Source of the DNA: Apostichopus japonicus
Lineage: Eukaryota; Echinodermata; Holothuroidea; Aspidochirotida; Stichopodidae
DNA length: 64,000 nucleotides
Reading direction: 5' to 3'
Assembly: GCF_037975245.1 (NCBI RefSeq)
Contig: NC_092564.1
Span: 15,193,984 to 15,257,983, forward strand
Part shown: piece after piece, positions 12,601 through 24,600 of the stretch
Position numbering within the stretch: position 1 is the first letter of the stretch
How the letters are laid out: every line of letters starts with the position of its first letter
The notes under the pieces: generated by a model
What the model was told of the DNA's origin: nothing
The model's database searches: none
The model's input: the letters and a program-made list of their open reading frames with translations, nothing else
Made by a program: the position numbers and the translations under genes

Positions 12601-15600
12601 GATTCAGTATCTTATCAGATTGCTGTGGGTACTGCTAGCAAGTCCTATCTATTCATTACAAAATATCCTCCAGTGCAATGAATGTTAGAATTGCTGTGTT
12701 TGCACTCTTTTTACTCAATTAATCCATTTTGTAATTCATTTTGGAGTTGGTTGGTTCTACCGTAGCTGTGCATCGTAAATTCCTTTTGCTATGATTAGGG
12801 ATTTATTTTACTACTGTTGATGAGTACTTTTATCCACTTTTTAGCAACATGTCAAACTCAAAATATTTGGCGTATGTCGGATGAATCTTTTTATCTGTTG
12901 ATTCACTTTTCAGGTCGGAACAGGAGATGAACAACATTGAGATAACACATGAACCTCCCAAGGGGCTTGCTGATTGGGTAAGCAATAAATTCTTTGCTTG
13001 CCAAAAGTAGCCATAAAGATACTTACTCATATTTAATGTATGAATTTGGAAACTAAATTTAAGCTTAAAAGCTTTTTGGAAAACAAGAAAAAGTGTCTAC
13101 ATTATTTTGTACTTTAGAAAGTGTGCAGCATGGCTACTATTTACAACTAGTTTTTACTCAAAACTGCTGTTTACTTTATTTGGTCTCATATGTAGCTGTG
13201 GAAGTAGATTAATATCTTTATATATTAAAAAAGAATTTGACTCAAGTGGCTCAAAATCTGAAATTAAGTTAGAAACTGACAATCGAGTGAAATTTGAATA
13301 TCAGGGGACTACTTTCATTTGTTGATTATTCCACATCGTCTATATACAGGTAGCCTACTTTGGTGTGAAGACCCTGAGATTAGGCTTTGATGTATTTTCT
13401 GGTTTCGTTATCGGTGAGAGAAATGAGAAAAAATGGCTCAAGTAAGTTTTATGTTTCTTCATTATTGACAATAAATGTTTGAATGAGGAGGAGAAAAGTA
13501 TGCTTGTATGTCATTCACAGAATTTCACCTTAAAATTGGTTTAAACATCTCTAAAGCATTAGACATCAGCGGCATTGTTTCGGCTCCAGAAATATGTCAT
13601 TGTAAGAAGATCAGATCATCATCAAACCATGCTCACACAATCTAACATGGATAGGGTCTCAAATAAGCTATGGTAAGGCTTCCTTGGGTCTCTTAACTAA
13701 ACCAAACCATACTCAACAACACAGAAGATTTAGCATAGTGTAATATTGTGACGAGCCCGGCTCCTCCGATAGTAAAACTATATCGGGACTCGCGATAGAA
13801 AGGTACTGGGATATCTTGATGCCGTATTTATGCTTCTTCAGGAGATGTCAGAACGGGCGAAAACAATGAGTTCACAGAAAAACAATTTGACAAGATCGGA
13901 TTTGATTAATGATTCGGTATAATTTCTTCTCTGTCGATTCTCTTTACAAATAAAACTAAATTACAATGATTTGACTTGACTTGACCGAGTGATAAATTTG
14001 CTGACCAGGTAATAAAACTTTCGGCCTCCTTTTTCTTTTATACCCTTACGTCTATAAAATCCCTCTGCGCATAATCAGTAGGCAGCCAATAACCTGACCA
14101 TCCTGTATTAACCTAACGATATAAAAATAAGTGCACTGGCACTGATCTGCCCTGATTGGTTGGGAGTTTGGAAGTCCATCCCCTTTTCTATGGAAACTTC
14201 CATACCACGTGAGAGAACCTTCTCGAATGTTCCACAGACATAATGGAATCTATTTTGGGAAAAGGCCCTGTACCAAGATTCAATAAGATAGTTAAAAAAC
14301 TTCTTGTGGGAAAACTGAATCCATGACCTAGATAAATACATAAGAGGCCCGTAAGGTGTCTCGATGGAGTGTTTCGGTAACATCAAAGAGATGGTATCAC
14401 TATTTCATAACATCCCCCTCAATCTTTTAAAATTTTTGGATACTCCAAAATTTTAACATCATACTGCTTTAACTTATCATTATCTCAAGAAAGTAGAGTA
14501 CTGTAAGCACATTCACTAATAATCATTGACTTCAATAAATGGTCTGCATATATCTCAAGGTTAACATCTTGGTTACGAATTATTAAAAAATGATCATATG
14601 GTATATACACATTGACACTATCTCCATGAAATTTTTGTGTACCTCTTCAATATTGATGACATCATATGATGTAATCTTAAAAAAAAAAATATCATTAAGA
14701 TATCTTAAAGTTACATGACACAGCAAAATATGCAGTATCTCTAACAAAATACATTTATGCATTTCATACATCAATAATACATTTATATCAAAAGTGAAAT
14801 CATGCCGTGGATTGGGGAGAGATCAGAGAATGCTTGACTTAGTTATCTTTTTAACTGAACAGAACACCTTAGCGTTCCATAAAACAAATTCGTACATTAA
14901 AAAAAGAACCTTAAAATATTACAAACTCATTTACAAAGTACCTCCTCTTTAATGAAGTCATAGTTTCAAAACTGCTTTGAAACCGTGTGAATCATATACA
15001 TCCACTTCAAGAAAATCAAGAAAATGTGACTCGATAGCATGGTGACCCTAGGTATGCACTCCGAAATGATCTAGTAAAGTACCAAAGTACTAGATATTCG
15101 ATACCATAAAAGAGACCCCACAGACTATGACATCAACAAATCTTTCTTCAAATTTACATAATACTTAACATCTTGTTCTTTTAAACTTCTTGCTTCATCA
15201 TTGAAGAAATTTACTTTTCAATGAATATTTGAGGAAAAGAAAATATATACATAAGTTCCTCAAAAGATCTATACTTTCATTTGCTTCGATAACTGTTGCT
15301 GTAAGCAAAAGTTGCATATCACCAATGCTGTCTCTGAATAGCCTTCAACATAACATAAATGATGCAATGTAAATATCCTTAAAATATTTCTCAATATATG
15401 AAAACCCATGTTGCTAATATTCCGGATATGTTCTAATTGCCGGGTAAACGTTTGAACGAATTCATAAGGAGAAATAAGGTATACTCATTACACATTTGAT
15501 ATAAAAGATGAAACTAGGTCACTTGGTGGTGGTTTCAACAATAAAGCTTATATTGTTACACCATACAGTACAATGACTTCCACTTAATAGGTATGCAGGT

Positions 15601-18600
15601 AATTGCCATGACGCATTCCGTTCATACAATCGTGGGTAAAACACCTGTTCATCAGAACTTAAAGCAATATGCAGTTATACTGTACATACTAACCATATAA
15701 TGTTTGCAACATTCTGCCTGGATTGCCTGTAATGTTCAATCCCTTTTCATGGAGAAAATTCATTATTTCCCCTGTGTTGGAATATTTTCCTACATTCCAC
15801 CAAAAATCATGACTCTTAAAGCCTGATGGAAAACTTGGTGTCTGATAGGTGACCAGAACCTGTAATTCACCCAATTTGTATCTAGCACGTTGGACTTTCA
15901 TGTCTCCTTGTGGAGCATTTGCAAAAACTTTCTTTTGCCTTAATATGCTATCTTTCATGGAAGGATATGGAAGTGCTAATCCTTCATTATGTGCTCTATT
16001 CTCTATAAAGGATGCAACATTCATTGGCTTAGTGGTCATAAGACACATGATGTGATCTGAAGTTACCCCTGGCAAAATGTTACCAAACTCATCATGAAAC
16101 TCAATATGTGCATCTTGCATGACATTGACATTTTCTGCATTAGAAGTGTTACTACTCAAAACATTTCTCATTCGAGCAACCTTTTCACTTGATGAACCCT
16201 TTGTTTTCAAGACATTTCGCAATTTCTGAATGTTGGTGATATTCTTAGTTTCAGAGGATGCTCTTACAAAACATGGTTTAAGCCTGTTATAATTGAATAC
16301 ATCACTAAGAATTTCTCCTTTGAGAGTGGCCAACAAATAATGAGTCCTATCTAAAACTTGATGGATCACTAATGGTCCACACCATTCTGCAGCAATTTTG
16401 CGAGAGTTCGCAGTCAAGGAAGAAGACGTTGGCTTATATAGATACACCAATTGACCCGTTGAATAAATTGCACCCTTGTCCAGTTTTGCACTTATCTTAA
16501 CATTTTGAGCATCTTGTTGCTTCTTTTGTAAGACTAACATTACCCTTGACAAATGATCAAATCGTTTCTTTAACAATGCAGCATATTCTCCATGAGATTG
16601 TGATAATCCTGCCATTGGATTGAACGATAAATTTGTAAGATTTGGCGGCTTACGTCCAAATGCAAGTTCAAATGGGCTATAGTTACCCAACTGAGGAGAG
16701 GAAAATGTGTTATATGCATAGGCTGATGTTGGGACAAATCGTACCCAATCCGTACCAAACTGATTTAAGTTCACTTTGAGGAAATTTGAAAGAGTCTGAA
16801 TGTGTCTTTCAACCTGTAAGCTTCCATGATTGCTTACACTGATGAACTTTTGTTCAATGCCTAAAGCTTTACTTAAGAGCTCCACTAATTTTCCTGTAAG
16901 AGAAGCTGCCGCATCACTTATAATACAAGACGGTGGACCAAAGGTTGTAACTACCCTCTGCAATAATGCTTCACATATCGTTTCAGCATCAAGAGTCTTA
17001 AGAGAAACACATACAACAAATCTAGTGATCTCATCACAAACAACCATCAAATGTTTAAATCCTGTAGCCGTTGTGGGCATAGTCTTGAAATCCAGACTAA
17101 GTCTGTCAAAAGGACGATAAGAATCAGGAATGCGAGCATGATATTGTCTCAATTTGTCCGGTTTCTTACGGAATTCTTGACAACGGAGACATGCCTGAAT
17201 ATAATTACTGATGCGTTGAAACATATTGCGCAGATAGAAATGCTGTCTAATGGTCAAATATGTACGCATTACACCCTGATGATTACTTAACAAGTCATCA
17301 TGATATCGAGATATTATTTGTTCTACCATAGTTTCAGGTACGACTAACTGAAGAGTCATCTTAGCATCATTAGTCTCATGCAAAAATATCCTGAATAACA
17401 AACTATTACATAACAAATAATCCTCTGCTTGAGAACGAACAGTTCTAGCATGCTTAACATTACTTGGAATAATGTCATGTGCAAGAAAATCATAAATTGG
17501 TTTGTAGAAAGGACAAGTTTGTTGTTGAATTTGCAACTCCTTTACATCAAATGGCAGATCATAGTTTTTGATCAGCTTTCCTTGAATTGCCTTCATGACT
17601 TTATTCAATTCCTTTTGTTTTGGAATGTGCCCTGTAACCAAATGATCAATGTTTGTTATGACTGGCTTTGGCTGAGCAAATAATTCTGGAGGTGGTTCTC
17701 TGATTACCTCTTGCACTCTATGTCTATTCTGATCCACTAATCTTGGCTCTGTAGGTTGAGAAACACTTGTAAAATTTGGCACAACTAATACATCAGGACT
17801 AAATGTATGTCTATTTTCAATCGGCATAGTAATAGTAGGCCTTTGAATATTTGTTTCTCTCTTGTCAGTAGAAATTACTGGTGTAGTCATCTTTTGTGAC
17901 TCAGGTTGTGGTCTCTGTGTAACATGATCACTAGAATGTGTTGCCTTAGGAATGGATGTCCTTTTAACTCTATTTGTTGATACTTTGGCTGGGGAATCCT
18001 GCTTGGACTCCTTTGTGACTTTATTCGGAAATAAATCTGGAACTTTGACTCCCATTGACCTTGCCTTTGACCTTGTCATGATTGGATTAAATGTCTCCTT
18101 AGGTGGAGTTGAAATATCCTCATAAGAACTGACCTCTTGAGCAACCTGATCTATTTCAGAGTGGAATTCCTGTGGTGCTCTAGACAAATAATCTGCCAAA
18201 ACCAATTCCGAGCCTTTTTTGTAACCAACCTGAAATGTATATTCTGACAATTTGAACAGAAGTTTACGTAAGCGTGAAGTTGCTGGTTCTTGTTTTGACT
18301 TAAACAATTCAACAATGGCTGAGTGATCAACATATGCCTCAAATTCTACATTTTGCAATAAATGTTTGAATGCTGTCACATTAATAAATAGACCCATCAT
18401 TTCTAATTCAGTTACACTATACCTCTGACATGCTGGTGGTAATATCTTAGAGTAATATGCAATAATATTCTCTTTACCATTAACTCTTTGTGTCAGGTAT
18501 GATCCTGTTGCTACTCGTGATGTGTCGCTATATAATACAAAACGACCATATTTCTGTGGCATATGCAGTATAGGTGGATTACACAACAACTCTTTAATAT

Positions 18601-21600
18601 TTTGAAATGCACACTGATGTTCTTCTGTCCATTTAAATACCTTTCTCTTACGACTCAAATGATGTAATGGTCTCAATAGTGCTTGAATATTTGGGAAAAA
18701 TGAAGCCACATAATTAACTGCACCTACAAATCGTCTTACTGACTTAACATTGTGTGGTTTCGGTGTGTTCCTAATCGCTGCACATCTATCATGTAAAGGT
18801 TGGATACAAGCCTCACCTTCTGGGGTTATTGAGAGCAAATGTCCCATATATCGGACTGAATTTTGGAAAATGCTACACTTTTTCGGAGAGATTTTCAATC
18901 CGTTGTCCATTAAAACCTTAAAAATTGCCTGTAGGTGTTGTTTGTGAGATCGTTTGTCTGCACTGTACACAATAATATCGTCATGATGAGCAATACAGAA
19001 CTTATTTGAATTTGGGATCGTTGCCAAAATATCATTAATTTTCGACTGAAAGATCGCTGGAGATAAATTCAATCCCTGTGGTAAACGTTTATAATAATAA
19101 TGCTTTCCTCCATGAAATGAAGCAATACCTGTATATTGTTGTGCATGAACACTAAGTGGCAGACAGAAGAATGCAGACTTTAAATCAAGAACACCCAAAA
19201 TTTTGGCTCCAGAGTACCCTATGGTACGGATAGTCTCATTCAGTAATGGAAATGGGTGATTGAAACGTTTTATTCTACTGTTCAAGTAGCGAAAATCTGT
19301 GACAACCCTTTTGTCTTTTGTTCCCTTCTTTGGAATGAGGAAAACCGGTGAAGTATAAGACTGATGTCCTACCGCTAAGATTCCTAATCGCACTAATTTG
19401 TCAAGCTCACTGGCGACAATGACTTTGTCCTCATCTGAAAGTCTATAGGGACGTATGTAAAATGGCTCGTCATTAGTAAGAGTAATATCAGCTTCATAAT
19501 TTGGACAGTGTGATAATTCACCATAAAGAGAAAATGCATCTCTATGTGAGTCTAGAAATTCATATATGCTCTCTGTTTCTGAAGCATTCAGAATACTTTG
19601 TTCCAAAATAATGTTATCTCTCATGATTTCCTGTTCCGATTTGGAAACCAGGGGATCATCGGCTGTCAAATGTGGATATCGATGTAAATTATATCGTGTA
19701 ATTTCATCACGATTCTCTTTAGAGTTTGAATTGGTTCGAAAAAGAGACGGTTTTTCGATGTCTCTCATGACATTTAGAAAATCTAGAGAATCAGTAGGTA
19801 TGTCTTCTGTGACCGTAATGATATCTGCTAAATCTAAATGAGCCACTGTTCGAGAAGGATGCAGACAAAATTTCTGGTTACCCATGTTCCTTAGTAGAAT
19901 CTTTGTTCTACCTTTATGCATTTTCACTAACATTCGTGAAGGACACATACGAGAAATTAGAGGAAACGGTCTAATAACCATATCTGCATTTCGTGCATAA
20001 AGTGGAAGACGTCCCTGTACAGTAATGTATCTTTGCTGACCTGGGTAAATAACAAATCTCTGCACTGGCCTAAGGAAAACTTTGGCTTGTTTAATTCTAA
20101 AACAGTTTGTGGTAAAGTCCAAAGATCCATTCAATTCCTTCAGAGTTGGACTACCTAATATTAAGTCAATACCTGTCAGGTTTGCAGCAATTAAAGCAGA
20201 AAGCTGAAATTCATGACCCTGAATTTTGACCTGAAATGTTATCGTGCTATACACATGAATAAACTGACCATTACCCAACTTTAAGTTTACTACATCTACT
20301 GAGACTGGTTGTATAGAGGATAAATACTTTGAATTTTGCACTGTAGAAGAAGAAATGATAGAGCGTGTCGCTCCACTATCAAACAACAGTGAAATTCCTT
20401 TACCATCATGTAAAGTACCTCTTACAAAATTACGTGTGTCCAGTTGAATATCCACACTACGGTCGTTCCCTGTATATCTAGAACTAGGAATATTACTATT
20501 CTTCCAAATATTATTTGCTTTACGTTTCGATCTTCCTTTACTTGGTACTTTGTCTGGAGTCACTGTATGATGAGTGCAATCATACGTGCTCCCTAATGAA
20601 AATTCTGTGTTGGTACTCTGTTTACATTAGCCTCCATTTCATGGCTTAGGCGAATTTGGCAATATTGTGCAAAATGACCTCGATTTTGGCAGTAATGACA
20701 TGTGACTGAAGGATTAAAATACGGTAACCTTCTCCTGTTATTATTCTGACCTGTCCTAGGACCACGAGAATCACGAGAACTATATCTTTGCCTCATATCT
20801 TTTGGATTGTCTTGCGATTCTGACCTACGTGACTGATCAAACTTGTTCTCTAATTCCTGAATTTTGGTACACAACTCGTGTATCTCAGAAGATGCAGAAA
20901 TAGTAGGAGTCTGAACAGAAGACGCTTTTTCGTGCATTGCCATAAATAGTTCGGAAGAAGCTGGGGGTTGACTTTGGATTTGTAAGTCAAAATAACATTG
21001 CACTTTCATGACCAAATCTGCAATTGTTGCTTTTGGTGATGCAGACATTAACACTGCTGAGCGACATTGCAAAGGCAGGGTCGAGATCAATTTATCTCTA
21101 ATTTGGTCCTCGCCATAACTTAATTGTGCTGCAGCTTTGGAAATTTTGGCCAAATGAGCTTGAGCTGTATCACCTGGCGTATAGCTTAATGCGTGAAATG
21201 CCTGTGATTTTGCATAGGAAGAAGTTCCTGGACTGAAACGAGCAAGGAATTGCTTGCGCAGATCAGCAATAGTTGAAAAAATTTTGTTTTCAATCCAGAG
21301 TCTGGCTTGGCCTTTAAGTGTTCGCTTAAATATGCGACATATTTCATTAAATTCTTCCGCTACAGCCTCACGGGTGGTTCGGGACGGCAATTTATGCACC
21401 TCTAAATAATCTTCAAATCCCAAATAATGAGCTTCGGCTAAATCTGCATCAATTACATCGCCCTGAAATTGTGATGGCAAAAAATCAGTGGGCCTATGTT
21501 TCTGCATAACATTAACAGAGGTAGAAGTTTCCTGTTCACTGACGGACATTATGCTGAATACAATTAGGCTAGTTACGAGTATACAACATGAGCCTAGACT

Positions 21601-24600
21601 TAATTGAACACACTATCGACCGCAATTAAATACAAATAACAAATATTCAATACATGGACACGATTAAAATAACTTATCGTTACACTCTGATCTCAAATAG
21701 GGGTTGGGATACAAATTGGCATGATTTCACTCACCCTTAAGTTTAACTAAGAACTGGTACTGGCACTGAAAACGATGATGGAAGTCCCTCGGTTAGCAGT
21801 AGTAGTAGCGGCAGGTAGTAGCAGTAGCAGGTGGGTAGTAGCAGGTAGGCCTACATCTCGTAAGAACTTCAGATTCGTTCGCCGTTAACATCGGGTAGAG
21901 TCTAGGCTTAGATCGCGAAAATCTTCAGTTCTGATGTTTGGAGCTGTAGTATTCTACGTACTAGTTGCGCGAATGTTCAAACGCGAACTGCATGCTGGGT
22001 TGATTAACGTTAGTGTACAGATCAGTGGTTCCGGCATCCGGTGTACAGACTTAGGCTAGTATAGGCGGACTTCCCTCGTAGAGTGTGTATGTAAGGCTAG
22101 GTCGTGAACATACGTTGTGTTCCTCGTTAGGTCTTCGGGCCAAAAAAAAATCACCTGTTCGTTATTGAACGTAACGAACGAAATTTGTGAAAAGTTCCGC
22201 TACCGTTTTGTTCCTGAAGAAAGCAACCGATCTCCACCATGTAATATTGTGACGAGCCCGGCTCCTCCGATAGTAAAACTATATCGGGACTCGCGATAGA
22301 AAGGTACTGGGATATCTTGATGCCGTATTTATGCTTCTTCAGGAGATGTCAGAACGGGCGAAAACAATGAGTTCACAGAAAAACAATTTGACAAGATCGG
22401 ATTTGATTAATGATTCGGTATAATTTCTTCTCTGTCGATTCTCTTTACAAATAAAACTAAATTACAATGATTTGACTTGACTTGACCGAGTGATAAATTT
22501 GCTGACCAGGTAATAAAACTTTCGGCCTCCTTTTTCTTTTATACCCTTACGTCTATAAAATCCCTCTGCGCATAATCAGTAGGCAGCCAATAACCTGACC
22601 ATCCTGTATTAACCTAACGATATAAAAATAAGTGCACTGGCACTGATCTGCCCTGATTGGTTGGGAGTTTGGAAGTCCATCCCCTTTTCTATGGAAACTT
22701 CCATACCACGTGAGAGAACCTTCTCGAATGTTCCACAGACATAATGGAATCTATTTTGGGAAAAGGCCCTGTACCAAGATTCAATAAGATAGTTAAAAAA
22801 CTTCTTGTGGGAAAACTGAATCCATGACCTAGATAAATACATAAGAGGCCCGTAAGGTGTCTCGATGGAGTGTTTCGGTAACATCAAAGAGATGGTATCA
22901 CTATTTCATAACAATAGACCACTGGGATTGAAGTCACATTGTATCAGAAGTGACCAGAGTAATAAAATCTTTCACGATGTAGAATCCTGTAATTACAGTT
23001 TAAAGTATAGATTACTACTCAGATTTAGTGTAGAAATAACTATTACAAATGTCAGTTTTTTTTTCCTCAAATTTTTGGAAGAGAATGTCGATATACATTT
23101 TGATTTTGTTATAAATGTCTTTCTGTTCAGTCGGGTGATATTTTTGGAGACGGTCGCAGGTGTTCCTGGCATGGTGGCAGCAATGACCAGACACCTTCAT
23201 TCCCTTCGAAGGTTAAAGAGAGATCATGGATGGATACATACTCTCCTTGGTGAGTACTTGATGTTTGTTGATGAATGCGTTCTCTGAATAGTAGAAAATA
23301 GTACTCATTGAGTGTCAGTCGTAACAGTGGCCATCGCAATTGTCAGATGACTGAAGCCCCCGGGAGGTGGGGTGTAGGGAGGGTGCGACACTGACATAAT
23401 TATCAGACAAAGGTCTGATTCTTCTTAAAATCTGGATCCATCATCATATTGATTAGATATGATGTTCTTCACAAATTGGAGTATTTTCCTCACAAAGGGT
23501 ATGATTTTCACCACAAACCTCAAGATGTCCCTGACAATGTTTGATTTGACCCAATCTCACATCCTATTTTCCTCTTCCTGAGTATATTTTGTAAACTACT
23601 GGGAAAAGGGTTTCCAGATGGTTTTCCAATTCATATTGTGACCACCCAACAAGTTTTGTGAGCAGTATACCCAATTCAGATATCATGCTCTTTTCATTTC
23701 TTACACTTTCTAAGGTGAACAAAGACCTAAAATTTCATAAAAACAGAAAGAGGAAATATTTCATTTCATAACAGACTTGTAGTACTCGCACCCAAGTTCG
23801 TGCTGGTGTTACATTATTTTTGTACTGGTTCTCGGTATTTTGTACTCATATTGGTACTCATAGTGGGGACTCTGTACTCGCGCTACGAGTCTGATGTATA
23901 CTGATATATTTATGGTTGATAATAAATGATATATAATGATGGAGTTGTGCGTAAAGTATGCCTAGAATTGACTAAAAACGTCCACAAGTTAATGTTCTCA
24001 TGTTTTCTTTTTGACCTTTAGAGGAGGCTGAGAATGAACGTATGCATCTCATCAGTGCTCTTATGATCAAGAAGCCAAGCTGGTTTTTCAGGGCTTGCGT
24101 CCTCATTTCACAAGGTAGGTAGGTTGGTGCAAAAAGGAATATCAATGTAGTGTAAATCTAGCAATCCAAACAAAACAGTCAGTTACTTTGACTTCGTCCA
24201 GTAATTGCAAAAGATTTACAGTTAAGTCTGAAAAATTCAAGTAATTCTGAAATTTCTTTCTTGGTATGTAAAGTGTTCAATATAACAAAAAATTGATCAG
24301 TTATTGGTTTCACTGCAACCAGTATACCCTTGTATAGTATCATCTTAGTATTATAGTGCATTTGATCTCACGTTTGCCTATGTATTCCTTTGTTTTGGTT
24401 TTGACAGGGCTGTTTGTCAATATCTTTTTCATCGGATACCTTGTGAGTCCTCGCATGTGTCACAAATTTGTCGGTTATTTAGAAGAAGAAGCTGTGAAAA
24501 CGTACACCAAGTTGCTACAGGTTTGAAAGCTTATAGTCTTTCCGCTTATCTTTTTAATCTTGTTTTCCAAAAGCAGGAAATGTTGCTTCTTGGAAGTTTT

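Larger units (their letters stand above)
13739..22913 (-). mobile_element. Complete Ty3/gypsy-type LTR retrotransposon, 9,175 bp
   Basis: Read on the minus strand the order is: 5' LTR (22240-22913), primer-binding site, about 690-nt leader, gag (20593-21549), pol (15689-20626), a 1.27-kb non-coding stretch, polypurine tract, 3' LTR (13739-14412). Domain order protease, RT, RNase H, integrase defines the Ty3/gypsy (Metaviridae) type. There is no env ORF. Both ORFs are intact and I see no difference between the LTRs by eye, so the insertion is recent and possibly active. It sits antisense in AOX intron 6, 297 bp after exon 6 and 217 bp before exon 7. Confidence 0.96.

Noticed and set aside
14108..14386. 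92-codon ORF, repeated at 22609-22887
   Set aside because: It lies wholly inside the two LTRs and has no family features; it is a chance ORF in LTR sequence.
14421..15688. Possible env gene that would make the element an endogenous retrovirus
   Set aside because: No ORF above about 63 codons and no membrane or signal sequence, so there is no support for an envelope.
23015..23339. Minus-strand ORFs over AOX exon 7
   Set aside because: Shadows of the plus-strand AOX exon, which has conserved di-iron residues and matching splice phases.
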